Shown here piece by piece: positions 34,784-44,598 of a stretch of 64,000 nt of DNA (the stretch's first letter is position 1; every line of letters begins with the position of its first letter). This DNA comes from Candidatus Cloacimonadota bacterium (lineage in GTDB: Bacteria; Cloacimonadota; Cloacimonadia; Cloacimonadales; Cloacimonadaceae), in NCBI GenBank assembly GCA_023228285.1, contig JALOBM010000001.1, positions 104,374 to 168,373 of the forward strand. Reading direction: 5' to 3'. The notes beneath the pieces were generated by a model, which made no database searches, was not told the origin of the DNA, and saw nothing but the letters and a program-made list of their open reading frames with translations. The position numbers and the translations under genes are program-made.

Positions 34784-36736
34784 ATGTTTGAACTCTCTTT
34801 CCTGAATGCTGGATTACTGTATTTTGCAGCTGCAACTGTCTTGCCGTTGCTAATCTGGCTTTTAGCAAAGAAGAAACCACACCGCATTATATTCTCCTCA
34901 CTGCGCTTTATCAAAGAGAGCCGGGAGCATGAGAAAAAACGCAGTAAGATCACGAACATCATCCTCCTTATCCTGCGGATGCTGATCATTCTGCTGCTAT
35001 GTCTGGCTATTGCCCGCCCCATGCTGGTTTCATCTGCTCTGAAAGATTCGGACAAACATCCTCCCACCGCTCTTGCCATTGTATTGGACAATTCCTACAG
35101 CATGGACTATGTTGAGGATAGACTTAGCAGGCTGGATCTGGCGATTCGCGCCATAGAGCGTATCAATGCCAAAGCCAGCCCGGAGGATCGCCTTATACTG
35201 GTAACCCGGGATGAGGCTTTCAATGCCCTCCATGCCCAGATCTATGCCAAAGAGATCCCTCCGGAAAGCCTAAAAAGCATCTCTTGGAGCCATGAACCGA
35301 TGGATTGGCCTCAGACCCTGGCTTTTGCGGAATCCCGCTTGGAAGAAGCGCAAATGCCCAATCGCGAGATCTATCTGATTAGCGATCTGGTAAACGAGAA
35401 CATCGAGTATAAGAGTTCCATTCCTCTTGTCTTGATTCCCGTCTCGGAAAAGGAACCGCGCCAAAACCTTTCCCTGTCTGATGCCCGGGTATTGCCTCAG
35501 ATCGTGGACCGCGCCAAACAACAGACGATAGAATTTACTCTCACAAACCATGGCTCTGCTCCAAGGGACGAAGTGCTGGTTCAAGCTGTAGTGAACGACA
35601 TCAAGGTGGGAGAGCGCTTCGTAAGCCTCGCTGCCCGCCAAAGCATGAAAGAAAGCATCAGCTTCGAACTGCGCGATACCGGCTGGCAATCCGGTTATAT
35701 AGAAGTAATGGATGAGTATCTCTCTGCGGACAACCGTAGTTATTTTGCTTTTGAACACTATCCCAATCCCCGGATCGCAGTAGTGGGAGATGCAGGCTTG
35801 CCTCCCCAGCTCCGCAGCATTCTGCGTGTGTTTAGTGGTAGCGATCCCATCCGCATTGATCCTTCAGCGATAAACCTGCAGATGCTTGATGATTACCAAC
35901 TCTTGCTCTTTTACCCCTTCGAAACACTTAGTCCCCGTCACAAAGAGCTTTTTGCCGAGATGGACAGACGTGGCATGGGTAGCCTAATCTGTCCCGGACC
36001 CCGCTTGGGACGCGATACCAAGACCTGGCTGGAAAAGCGGTTCAACCTGAAACTGGGCGATTTCGTATCTGGGCCTGCCAGCATAGACTTCGTCTCTCCC
36101 CATCATCAAGCCAGCGCATTGATTGCAGATAAGAACCTCAGGTTTTCGCAGGTTAGTTCTCATTGGCAGGCATCTTCGGCAGCGTCCCCCCTGATCTCCG
36201 CGTCGAGTAAGGCACTGGCTGTTACGAATGCAAATTCAGCACTCTGGTTGTGGGACTTGGCCGCCGACTCGCCCTTTTTTTCCGATCCTGCCTTTGCCGT
36301 GTATGCCTATCGCCAGCTCTCAAGCCTGATGAATGCAGATGTGCCGGTTACCGAGCTGAAAGTGGGAGACCTCATCAGAGCTAATGCGCTAGAATTGCCG
36401 GACGCAAGCCGAATTGATCTGGCAAATCCCCTGTTCAAAGCTAGTGATCCCGGCATCTACACTCAAAATCCGGACAGTCCCAGAGCCGCAAAGCTGGCCG
36501 TAAACATCAGCTATCTGGATAGCGATACTATACCGGGAAAAGTCCCAAAGAATTTCACACTTTTGGGCGAAGATTTCGAAGACAAGCTCTTTATGTCCCG
36601 CTTGGGCAAGGATCTCTGGAAAAGCCTGCTAATCCTGGCGGGGATTTTAATGTTGACTGAAATCGCCCTGATCAAGTATCTGGAATACAAGTCTTTAAAA
36701 CAAGGATTACAAAATGATATTGGAAAGAATAGATAA
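34784..36736 (+). CDS. BatA-like membrane protein with vWA domain
   Basis: 650 residues. It begins with the BatA/aerotolerance N-terminal membrane domain (FLNAGLLYFAAATVLPLLIWLL, FSSLRFIKESREHEKKRSK, then a second helix LRMLIILLLCLAIARPML). A vWA domain follows with an intact metal site, VLDNSYSM (DxSxS). A beta-rich region and a glutamine-amidotransferase-like alpha/beta region occupy about 300-500, and a final transmembrane helix lies at about 623-640. Such proteins sit with MoxR ATPases in Bat operons, but none is adjacent here. The 3' end overlaps dxs by 23 nt. Confidence 0.83.
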   Translation: MFELSFLNAGLLYFAAATVLPLLIWLLAKKKPHRIIFSSLRFIKESREHEKKRSKITNIILLILRMLIILLLCLAIARPMLVSSALKDSDKHPPTALAIVLDNSYSMDYVEDRLSRLDLAIRAIERINAKASPEDRLILVTRDEAFNALHAQIYAKEIPPESLKSISWSHEPMDWPQTLAFAESRLEEAQMPNREIYLISDLVNENIEYKSSIPLVLIPVSEKEPRQNLSLSDARVLPQIVDRAKQQTIEFTLTNHGSAPRDEVLVQAVVNDIKVGERFVSLAARQSMKESISFELRDTGWQSGYIEVMDEYLSADNRSYFAFEHYPNPRIAVVGDAGLPPQLRSILRVFSGSDPIRIDPSAINLQMLDDYQLLLFYPFETLSPRHKELFAEMDRRGMGSLICPGPRLGRDTKTWLEKRFNLKLGDFVSGPASIDFVSPHHQASALIADKNLRFSQVSSHWQASSAASPLISASSKALAVTNANSALWLWDLAADSPFFSDPAFAVYAYRQLSSLMNADVPVTELKVGDLIRANALELPDASRIDLANPLFKASDPGIYTQNPDSPRAAKLAVNISYLDSDTIPGKVPKNFTLLGEDFEDKLFMSRLGKDLWKSLLILAGILMLTEIALIKYLEYKSLKQGLQNDIGKNR

Positions 36737-38585
36737 TCCCGACAAAATTCACGCGCTCACAAATGAAGAACTGCGGAACCTGGCTCAGGAATTGCGCGAC
36801 CGCATCATTTCCGTGGTTGCCAAAACCGGCGGACACATAGCTCCCAGCTTGGGCACAGTCGATTTTACCCTGGCTTTGTTAAATGTGTTTAATCCCATGA
36901 AAGACCGCATTGTGTGGGATGTAGGGCATCAAAGTTATGCCTGGAAGATCCTCACCGGACGCAATGAACGATTCGACACCCTGCGTCAATACGGCGGTTT
37001 GAGCGGATTTACAAACATCCACGAAAGTCCTTACGATGCTTTCAGCACAGGGCACAGCAGCACTTCGATCTCCGCGGCTCTGGGCATGGCTGCCGCCCGG
37101 GATCTGAAACAAGAGCATTTCCACAGCATTGCCGTAATCGGAGACGGTGCGCTTACCGGCGGTATGAGCTTCGAAGCCCTGAACCATGCAGGGCATTTGC
37201 AACCGGATAACTTCATTGTGATCCTGAACGACAACGCCATGTCCATCTCCAAAAATGTGGGCGGATTGCAGAAATATATGGCTCGCATGTACGCCTCCAA
37301 AAGCTACAATACGCTCAAGAAACAGATCTGGGATCTCAGCGGGAGCTTGCCCTCCAGCATCCGTCGCCGCTTTATCTACGGTGCGCAAAAGCTGGAAGAA
37401 TCCATGTTGAACATCCTGGTGCCAAATATCATTTTCGAAGACCTCGGCTTCAAGTATGTAGGTCCCATCGACGGTCACGACATTCCGCATCTAATAACCA
37501 TCATGAAGCGGGTAAAGAACTTCATGGTTGGCCCCGTATTGATTCATGTGGTTACGCAAAAAGGCAAGGGTTATACTCCTGCGGAAAATGATGCCTCCAC
37601 CTTCCATGGCATCGGCCCCTTCGATGGGCAAAGCGGCAAGACTGCCAGCAGTGGCAGTAAGAGTTACAGTGATGTGTTCGGCGATACTTTGGTGGATCTC
37701 GCCGCAACCAATTCCGACATCGTCGCCATCACTGCTGCTATGAGTGCAGGAACCGGGCTTTCCGGTTTTGAAGCCAAATATCCCGAGCGTTTCTTTGACG
37801 TGGGGATCGCCGAACAGCATGCATTAACCCTGGCTGCCGGAATGAGCACCAGAGGGATCAAAGCTTTTGTAGCCATATATTCCACCTTCGCTCAACGCGC
37901 TCTGGATCAGATCATCCACGATGTGGCCCTACCCAAACTACCCATCGTACTTTGCCTGGATCGGGCTGGTTTGGTGGGGGAAGACGGTGCCACACATCAT
38001 GGAGCCTTCGATCTTTCCTTCCTGGCAGGGGTGCCAAACCTCACAATTCTTGCTCCCTCATGTGCAGAAGAGCTACAAGCAATGCTCACTTGGGCAGCAT
38101 CTTACAAGGAAGGTCCGGTCGTGATTCGTTATCCTCGCGGGAAGGCTCTGTACCGTAGTATCTATATTGATGCTTTCGAGCCCGGCAAAGCGGAAATCAT
38201 CAATTCTGCAGACGATCTCTCCGATCCGCCCTATGCTTTTGTTACCGTAGGAGATGCACTTTCTCTGGCGATCGATACTGCCAATATCCTGAAACGCGAT
38301 GGTTGTAGTCCGCTAATTGTAAATCTCCGCAGTGTCAAACCTTTGGACGAGAATGTACTACATGCTTTGGGCAAGGCCTGTAGTCATATTTTTACCTTCG
38401 AGAACAACTCCATCATCGGCGGAACCGGTGGGCGCATCGCCCAGATCCTCTCGGAAAGCCAAGCACGAGTAGTCAATTTTGGTTATCCGGATTACTTCAT
38501 CGGCCATGGCGACACTCAAAAGCTGAAGGAAGAAATCGGTTTTACTGCGTCCCATCTCGCCGAAGCGGTTCGGCAGCATCTGTGA
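36714..38585 (+). CDS. dxs: 1-deoxy-D-xylulose-5-phosphate synthase
   Basis: Condenses pyruvate and glyceraldehyde 3-phosphate, the first step of the MEP isoprenoid pathway; the product also feeds thiamine and PLP synthesis. 623 residues, the usual length. The thiamine-diphosphate motif is GDGALTGGMSFEALNHAG...NDNAMSISKNVG. Other landmarks are WDVGHQSYAWKILTGR, FDVGIAEQHA with the catalytic Glu, and CLDRAGLVGEDGATHHG. AAGGA lies 8 nt before the ATG, inside the end of the BatA-like gene. Confidence 0.97.
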   Translation: MILERIDNPDKIHALTNEELRNLAQELRDRIISVVAKTGGHIAPSLGTVDFTLALLNVFNPMKDRIVWDVGHQSYAWKILTGRNERFDTLRQYGGLSGFTNIHESPYDAFSTGHSSTSISAALGMAAARDLKQEHFHSIAVIGDGALTGGMSFEALNHAGHLQPDNFIVILNDNAMSISKNVGGLQKYMARMYASKSYNTLKKQIWDLSGSLPSSIRRRFIYGAQKLEESMLNILVPNIIFEDLGFKYVGPIDGHDIPHLITIMKRVKNFMVGPVLIHVVTQKGKGYTPAENDASTFHGIGPFDGQSGKTASSGSKSYSDVFGDTLVDLAATNSDIVAITAAMSAGTGLSGFEAKYPERFFDVGIAEQHALTLAAGMSTRGIKAFVAIYSTFAQRALDQIIHDVALPKLPIVLCLDRAGLVGEDGATHHGAFDLSFLAGVPNLTILAPSCAEELQAMLTWAASYKEGPVVIRYPRGKALYRSIYIDAFEPGKAEIINSADDLSDPPYAFVTVGDALSLAIDTANILKRDGCSPLIVNLRSVKPLDENVLHALGKACSHIFTFENNSIIGGTGGRIAQILSESQARVVNFGYPDYFIGHGDTQKLKEEIGFTASHLAEAVRQHL

Positions 38586-39910
38586 ACGACACTATCTGTG
38601 CGCTTATTACCGCTCCCGGCACTGCGTCGATATCTGTGATCAGAGTATCGGGCCCCGCTACTTTTCCTGTGGTGGCTTCCTTTTTTGACCGGCCGGATAA
38701 GCTGCACAATGCGAGCTCGCACAGCCTGGTTTTCGGTACCTTTCTGGATGCAGAAAAGAGGCCTGTGGATGAGGTACTGCTATCAATTTTTCGTACTCCG
38801 AAGAGTTATACCGGAGAGGACATTATAGAGATCAGCTGTCATGGTAATCCCCTTATTGCCGATCGCATCCTGAGCACTTTACTTACCCGCACGCGTTTGG
38901 CAAATCCAGGGGAGTTCACGCTACGGGCATTTTTGAACAATAAGATGGATCTCAGCCGTGCTGAAGCGGTGAACGACCTAATCGTGGCCAACAGTTCTAA
39001 AGCCTCAGAGGCAGCGTTGATGCAGGTAAAGGGCTATCTGAGCCGGCATCTGCAGGAGCTTTTGGACGAGATCTCCGATGCCCGTCTGCGCTGTGAATTG
39101 GCGATAGATTTTTCCGATCAGGATTTGCCGCAGATTGATCTGGATGATCTTGCTGCCAGGATTCGCAATATCCGGGACAAAGCCTCGGCTTTACACGAAG
39201 AAGGCAGTCATGCCCGTAAACTGCGTGAGGGCGTCAGGATATGCCTGGCAGGAGCTCCAAATTCCGGAAAATCATCGTTATTCAACGCATTTCTCAAACA
39301 AAACCGGGCTATTGTAACTCCCCATCCCGGAACCACGCGGGACTACTTGGAGGAATCGTTCTCACTATCCGGATATCCCATCGTACTGGTGGACACTGCC
39401 GGCCTCAGGGAAAGCAAGGACAGTATCGAGCAGGAAGGAATATCACGCTCTTATGAATTGATGAAAACTTCTGATTTTATCCTTTTCTTGTATGAAACGG
39501 AAGCACCAGAATTACCTTTTGGGATTCAGCAATTTGAACAAAAGATCATCTATGTGGCCAGCAAAGCCGATCTTTTCCCCGCTCGTAAGCTTCCTGCCCG
39601 GCATGTGCCCTGCTCAACAGTGACACCGGACGGATTGGAGCAGCTGTCTGGAGTAATCCTGGAAGGTTTGAAGATGCCATCACAGATACTGGAGCGCCCG
39701 TTAGTCACTAATGCCCGGCATTTGGCAGCCCTCAGCCGTTGTCTTGAAGCCTTGGGAATGGCGGAGAATGCTATAAAAGCTGATGCTGGATTTGAATTTG
39801 TGGCTAGTGATTTGATCTCAGCGGCATCGGCCTTGGAAGACATCTTGGGTGTGGTTCCCACAGATGCGCTTCTAGGCAGGATATTCGACAACTTCTGCAT
39901 TGGGAAATAG
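38582..39910 (+). CDS. mnmE: tRNA modification GTPase MnmE (TrmE)
   Basis: With MnmG it installs the (carboxymethyl)aminomethyl group at wobble uridine. 442 residues, starting at a GTG that overlaps the dxs stop (GTGA). N-terminal formyl-THF domain (TICALITAPGTASISVIRVSGP), helical domain, and an inserted G domain with G1 GAPNSGKSS, G2-region TTRDYLEE and G3 DTAGLR. The protein ends in the diagnostic FCIGK. No mnmG is in the window. The start lacks a good Shine-Dalgarno, consistent with translational coupling. Confidence 0.97.
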   Translation: MNDTICALITAPGTASISVIRVSGPATFPVVASFFDRPDKLHNASSHSLVFGTFLDAEKRPVDEVLLSIFRTPKSYTGEDIIEISCHGNPLIADRILSTLLTRTRLANPGEFTLRAFLNNKMDLSRAEAVNDLIVANSSKASEAALMQVKGYLSRHLQELLDEISDARLRCELAIDFSDQDLPQIDLDDLAARIRNIRDKASALHEEGSHARKLREGVRICLAGAPNSGKSSLFNAFLKQNRAIVTPHPGTTRDYLEESFSLSGYPIVLVDTAGLRESKDSIEQEGISRSYELMKTSDFILFLYETEAPELPFGIQQFEQKIIYVASKADLFPARKLPARHVPCSTVTPDGLEQLSGVILEGLKMPSQILERPLVTNARHLAALSRCLEALGMAENAIKADAGFEFVASDLISAASALEDILGVVPTDALLGRIFDNFCIGK

Positions 39911-39949
39911 CTGGATGTCCACGTCCTGCCCTCTGTAACAAGTAGTGCC

Positions 39950-40013
39950 GAAGCAGATATAATCGGGTAATCATCGAGTGACCACTAGATTGTTATAGCT
40001 TGATATCTGCTTC
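39950..40013. repeat. Intergenic palindrome family, copy C
   Basis: 64-nt palindrome between mnmE and ackA. The left arm begins GAAGCAGATATAATCGGG, the centre is GTG-AC-CAC, and the right arm ends TTGATATCTGCTTC. The outer 11 bp (GAAGCAGATAT/ATATCTGCTTC) pair perfectly. Confidence 0.85.
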
Positions 40014-40131
40014 AAAACCGGATAATCTATAAAGCAGGCTTGGCAGACGGAGATTTCTCTTCCCCGGGATGCTTATAGCACAAATAGTTACACCGTGCAT
40101 TTGAAAAAATAGTCATATTTCGCAATTTTGT

Positions 40132-40160
40132 TTGACACATCATTGCACTTGAGATTATAT
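40132..40160 (+). promoter_or_regulatory. Possible ackA promoter
   Basis: TTGACA at 40132-40137 and TTATAT at 40155-40160 with 17-bp spacing, 30 bp before the ackA start. A perfect TATAAT also occurs at 40170-40175 but lacks a well-spaced -35. This is the best canonical promoter candidate in the window. Confidence 0.5.
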
Positions 40161-40190
40161 GCACCAAAGTATAATTCTACGAGGAATCAA

Positions 40191-41396
40191 ATGAAGATAT
40201 TAGTTCTAAACTGTGGCAGCTCATCCATAAAGTATCAATTAATCGATATGAAAACCCGCGATGTAATGGCTGAAGGGATAGTTGAAAAAATTGGAGAAGA
40301 CATCGCATTTTTCACATATAAAAGTCCCATTTACACGAAGAAGAAACACAAGATGGTTATCGAAAACCACGAACAAGGTCTTCAATTGATTCTTGATGAA
40401 TTGGTGGACAGCAGCCATGGCGTCTTGAACCATTTGCACGAGATAGACGCGGTGGGGCACAGATTGGTGCATGCCGGAGAGTATTACTCCGATGCCGTGG
40501 TGGTTACGGATCATGTGGTGGAAGTGATGCAGGATTGCGTATCGCTGGCACCCTTGCACAATCCCGCCAACCTGAAGGGAATAGAAGCTGTGCGGACTGC
40601 CATGCCGGATTGCCCACAGTGTGGTGTGTTTGACACGGCTTACCATCAAAGCATGCCGTCAGAAGCCTATCTCTACCCTCTGCCGCTGGAATTTTATCTG
40701 GAACATAAGATTCGCCGCTATGGTTTTCACGGAACCAGTCACAAATATGTAAGCCTGAAAGCAGCTGAATTTTTGCATAAAGACATTGAAGACATGAAGA
40801 TAATATCCTGCCATATAGGTAATGGTGCTTCCATCACCGCCATCGATGGGGGCAAATCCATCGACACTTCCATGGGTCTGACTCCGCTGGAAGGTTTGAT
40901 GATGGGCACCCGTTGCGGCGATATCGATCCTGCAATCCCCATCCACATGCAACAGGCCTTGGGCCTTAGCGTGGATGATGTGAATAATATCCTGAACAAA
41001 AAAAGCGGGATGCTGGGTCTTTCACAAGTCTCCAACGATATGCGTCAGATCGAAGATGAGATCCTGATCCGTAAGAATCCCAAAGCTATTCAGGCTCATG
41101 ATGTCTATTGCTATAGGATCAAGAAATACATCGGCAGCTATATCGCCGCTCTGAATGGAGTGGATGTGATCATCTTTACCGGAGGTGTGGGAGAAAATAT
41201 GTCCATTCTCAGAGAGCAGGTTTGCAGAAATCTGGATGCCTTGGGAATCACATTGAATTTGGCAGAGAATGCCCGTTTTACCGACGATATCCAAGTGCTT
41301 AGCACACCGGAATCCAAAGTAACAGTGCTGAAAATACCTACGAACGAAGAATTGATGATTGCTCTGGAAACACAGAGATTGATCAACAAAGAATGA
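40191..41396 (+). CDS. ackA: Acetate kinase
   Basis: Interconverts acetyl phosphate plus ADP with acetate plus ATP. 401 residues from the ATG at 40191, which follows GAGGA; the longer frame from 40128 runs into the promoter. Signatures: N-terminal VLNCGSSSIKYQLID, RYGFHGTSHKYVS, SCHIGNGASITAI with the catalytic His region, DTSMGLTPLEGLMMGTRCGDIDP, and IIFTGGVGEN near the C-terminus. No phosphotransacetylase gene is adjacent. It gives substrate-level ATP in an anaerobe. Confidence 0.98.
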   Translation: MKILVLNCGSSSIKYQLIDMKTRDVMAEGIVEKIGEDIAFFTYKSPIYTKKKHKMVIENHEQGLQLILDELVDSSHGVLNHLHEIDAVGHRLVHAGEYYSDAVVVTDHVVEVMQDCVSLAPLHNPANLKGIEAVRTAMPDCPQCGVFDTAYHQSMPSEAYLYPLPLEFYLEHKIRRYGFHGTSHKYVSLKAAEFLHKDIEDMKIISCHIGNGASITAIDGGKSIDTSMGLTPLEGLMMGTRCGDIDPAIPIHMQQALGLSVDDVNNILNKKSGMLGLSQVSNDMRQIEDEILIRKNPKAIQAHDVYCYRIKKYIGSYIAALNGVDVIIFTGGVGENMSILREQVCRNLDALGITLNLAENARFTDDIQVLSTPESKVTVLKIPTNEELMIALETQRLINKE

Positions 41397-41440
41397 GCAA
41401 AATGCTCACATGTATCATACTTAAGCAGGGGTTTGTTTGA

Positions 41441-44335
41441 ATGAGAAAACTTAAGACCAGTTTTTATCGGATGCTTTATGACCAATCTCCGGTGTCGCTT
41501 TGGGTGGAGGACTTTTCGGATGTATATAGCTACATTCAAGCGCTTCGAAAAGATGAAGTGAAAGACATCAAAGCTTATTTCCGTACTTATCCTGAAAAAT
41601 TCCATGAGTGTACGGCAAAACTGAGGATAGTGGATGTAAACAGTACCACTCTGAGGATTTTTGGTGCATCCAGCAAACAGGAATTGCTGAACAACATCCA
41701 TAAAGTCTTCAGAGCCGAAGCGGGAGAAAGTGTCCTCGCCTCTATAGTGGCGATTTCCGAAGGCCGAAAAAGCTTTGAGGGACAAGTTATAAACTACGAC
41801 CTAAACGGTAATGCCTTACATTTCAGAATATCCTGGAGTATCCCCGGTGATGCGGAAGAGGACTTCAAGCGAGTGATCGTAGCCATGCAGGACATCACCG
41901 GCTTGGATAGAATCCGCAAAGAACTGGAAGAACGCGAAGCGCTGTTCAGATGCATATTTGAGCAGGTATCTGAAGGAATGATGCTGCTGGATGAAAAGGG
42001 GAAGATCTTTTTGGTGAACCATGCTTTGGAAAACCTGAGCGGACTAAGCGCATATATGCTGGTTGGAAGCTCCATTAAAGATTACTTTACCACCTTCAGC
42101 AAAACAGTGAATCTGACCTCGGGAAATGATCTGGTAGAACAAGAACTGATGGATTTCTTTGTAAAACCGCCATCAGAACACAGAAACATAGAGTATAGCT
42201 TCTTTGACACCAGGCACAAGTTGCACGATCATAGACTGGCATTGGTTCCCATCAACAGCGCAAAAGAAAAGCTCTATGCAGCAGTCTTTTCTGACCTTAG
42301 CCCGATTCGCAAATCTGAACGGGTTACAGGAATCTTGCATCAAATCTCCCACGCTGTAAATACCGAGTGTAGCCTGGACGATCTCTTTTATACCATCCAT
42401 CAAGCTCTATCGCAAGTGCTGGACGTTACAAACTTCTATATTGCGTTGTACGATAAACGCAGCAATATCATCACATTCCCCTATCTGGTCGACGAGATGA
42501 ACGAGGATTCCAGCCCTGTGGAAGCAGACAACAATACCTCGCTTACCGCACAGATTATCTCGGAAGAGCGCACTCTGTTGCTATCGGAACAGGGAATTTG
42601 TGATCGTACTGCAGACAAGGGTTTCTTGGGTGTAATCTGCCGCAACTTCCTGGGAGTTCCGCTGATGCTGGCCGGGAAAGTGATCGGAGCCATTGTGGTG
42701 CAATCCTATCAACGAGGTGATCTCTACGACGATGATGACCGCGTGCTGCTGGAATCGATCTCCGAACAAATCGCCTACGCTTTGAATAAAAAACAGGCAG
42801 ACGAGAAGATAAATGTGCTCTTCCAAGCTATTGAACAGGCGGGAGAAGGCATTTTGATCTTTAGCCCTCAAGGCAATATCCAATATGTGAATACCATTTT
42901 CGAAAGGATCACTTCCTATCGGCGTATTGAGCTTTTGGACCAGCCCTTTGAATGCCTCCCCTTCGATGCGACCAGTCGCAAGGAAATGCAGCAATCCTGG
43001 CTGCGAGTACGCTCTTCTCAACCCTGGCGCGGGAAAGTGGATATGATCCGCAAAGACAGCAAGAAAATCACTCTGGATATGGTCGTGAAGCCGGTTATCG
43101 ATCAAGAAGGCATTCTCTCCAGCATCATTGCCAGCTGTAAAGATGTTACTTACGAGATCATGCGGGAAGAACAGCAGAAACGCACGCAGCGCCTGGAAGC
43201 AATCGGACGCCTCACCGGAGGCATCGCTCACGATTTTAACAATATCCTCTCCGCCATTATCGGTTACACGGAATTAGCCGGAGACGATCTGCCTCCGGAT
43301 AGTGACGCTGCACTGAACTTGGTGGAAGTACTGAAAAGCTCTACCAGAGCCAAGGAAATGATCTCTCACCTGATCTCTTTCTCGCGTCAGGAAGAATCCA
43401 AGACGGAGGTCGTGGAACTGGTGGATCACGTAAAAGAATCAGTACGCTTCCTTCGCAGCTATCTACCACGTTCAATTAAGATCAAAGAGAATTATACAAC
43501 AGAACGCAGCACGGTAATCGCCGTACCCGGACAGATACATCAGATCATCATAAACTTGGGCACAAACGCTATGCATGCGCTGCATAAAGATGGTGCCGAA
43601 CTAAGTGTCGCAGTGGAAGTGGTAAACTTCAAATCCCAGGATATGCAGGCTTTTCCGGAGTTAAAACAGTGTCAATACCTCAAGGTGACAGTCAGCGACA
43701 ACGGAACCGGAATCGATCCCGCTATCATGGATCATATTTTCGATCCCTATTTTACTACTAAGAGCAATAATGAAGGCACCGGGCTGGGACTCTCGATCGT
43801 CCATAGTATCGTGCAATCGCATCATGGAGCGGTGAGAGTGGACAGTACATTAGGAGTCGGTACCAGTTTCTACATCTATATTCCCGTTTACACGCCGGAC
43901 GAATGGCATACTCACAAACAAGAAGACGAAGAAGCCATGGATATCGGTGGAACAGAGACTATTATGTTTGTGGATGATGAGCCGGCATTGGTGAATGTAT
44001 TCCGTCAGGGCTTGATGCGCCTTGGTTATAAGGTGGAAGGTTTTACCGATCCTCGTAAAGCCCTGGAGTACTTCGAGAAATACCCGGATAAAGTTGATAT
44101 GCTGGTAACAGATACGACGATGCCCTATATAAACGGAGTCGATTTGGCGCAACGGTTGATGGCAATGAAGCAGGGTCTTCCGGTGATTATCTGCACCGGA
44201 TTCACTACCCTGATCTCCGTGGATGATGCCCGGGAAAAAGGCATCAAGGACTTCATTATGAAGCCATTCAAAATCCGTGATATAGCTACCAGCATTCGTG
44301 ACGCTTTCAACGGAGAGGAGAAAAGTGCGAATTGA
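41441..44335 (+). CDS. Soluble hybrid sensor kinase (PAS-PAS-GAF-PAS-HisKA-HATPase-REC)
   Basis: 964 residues with no transmembrane segment, so a cytoplasmic sensor. PAS-like domains lie at about 10-160 and 170-285, a GAF domain at about 305-450 (DVTNFYIALYDKRSN ... GVPLMLAGKVIGAIVVQ), and a third PAS at about 460-575. The HisKA H-box is RLTGGIAHDFNNILSAI with H597. The ATPase domain has NLGTNAMHALH, VSDNGTGID and GTGLGLSIVHSIVQ. A C-terminal receiver has FVDDEPALV, phosphoacceptor D891 in VTDTTMPY and MKPF. It probably signals through a phosphorelay to a partner elsewhere. It overlaps the S4 gene by 11 nt. Confidence 0.93.
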   Translation: MRKLKTSFYRMLYDQSPVSLWVEDFSDVYSYIQALRKDEVKDIKAYFRTYPEKFHECTAKLRIVDVNSTTLRIFGASSKQELLNNIHKVFRAEAGESVLASIVAISEGRKSFEGQVINYDLNGNALHFRISWSIPGDAEEDFKRVIVAMQDITGLDRIRKELEEREALFRCIFEQVSEGMMLLDEKGKIFLVNHALENLSGLSAYMLVGSSIKDYFTTFSKTVNLTSGNDLVEQELMDFFVKPPSEHRNIEYSFFDTRHKLHDHRLALVPINSAKEKLYAAVFSDLSPIRKSERVTGILHQISHAVNTECSLDDLFYTIHQALSQVLDVTNFYIALYDKRSNIITFPYLVDEMNEDSSPVEADNNTSLTAQIISEERTLLLSEQGICDRTADKGFLGVICRNFLGVPLMLAGKVIGAIVVQSYQRGDLYDDDDRVLLESISEQIAYALNKKQADEKINVLFQAIEQAGEGILIFSPQGNIQYVNTIFERITSYRRIELLDQPFECLPFDATSRKEMQQSWLRVRSSQPWRGKVDMIRKDSKKITLDMVVKPVIDQEGILSSIIASCKDVTYEIMREEQQKRTQRLEAIGRLTGGIAHDFNNILSAIIGYTELAGDDLPPDSDAALNLVEVLKSSTRAKEMISHLISFSRQEESKTEVVELVDHVKESVRFLRSYLPRSIKIKENYTTERSTVIAVPGQIHQIIINLGTNAMHALHKDGAELSVAVEVVNFKSQDMQAFPELKQCQYLKVTVSDNGTGIDPAIMDHIFDPYFTTKSNNEGTGLGLSIVHSIVQSHHGAVRVDSTLGVGTSFYIYIPVYTPDEWHTHKQEDEEAMDIGGTETIMFVDDEPALVNVFRQGLMRLGYKVEGFTDPRKALEYFEKYPDKVDMLVTDTTMPYINGVDLAQRLMAMKQGLPVIICTGFTTLISVDDAREKGIKDFIMKPFKIRDIATSIRDAFNGEEKSAN

Positions 44336-44585
44336 CCTGCTGATGAACAAGCTGTGCCTCACTAAAACGCGCAGCATCGCCAAAAATGCCTGCGACAAAG
44401 GCTTGATATTGGTGAACGGTAAAGCAGCCAAAGCATCCCTGATGGTAAAAGCAAATGACATTGTGGAGATGAAACTGTACGGTTATCTGCATCAATTCCG
44501 CATCAAGGAGTTACCTATGGGGAATGTATCCAAAAAGGATGCTGGCAACTATTATGAAATGCTGAAGCGGGAGCCTCTGGAATAG
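44325..44585 (+). CDS. Small S4-domain RNA-binding protein (HslR-like)
   Basis: 86 residues from the GTG at 44325, preceded by GGAGAGGAG; an ATG at 44298 is further inside the previous gene. The sequence is almost entirely an S4 domain: RIDLLMNKLCLTKTRSIAKNACDKGLILVNGKAAK ... NDIVEM. HslR-type proteins bind stalled 50S subunits carrying nascent chains. The C-terminal tail is short and charged. Its overlap with a hybrid kinase gene suggests co-transcription, not shared function. Confidence 0.85.
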   Translation: MRIDLLMNKLCLTKTRSIAKNACDKGLILVNGKAAKASLMVKANDIVEMKLYGYLHQFRIKELPMGNVSKKDAGNYYEMLKREPLE

Positions 44586-44598
44586 GCAAAGCATCGCT

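Noticed and set aside
41394..41408. Hairpin TGAGCA-AAA-TGCTCA at the ackA stop codon
   Set aside because: Only 6 bp and no T tract; too short to call a terminator.
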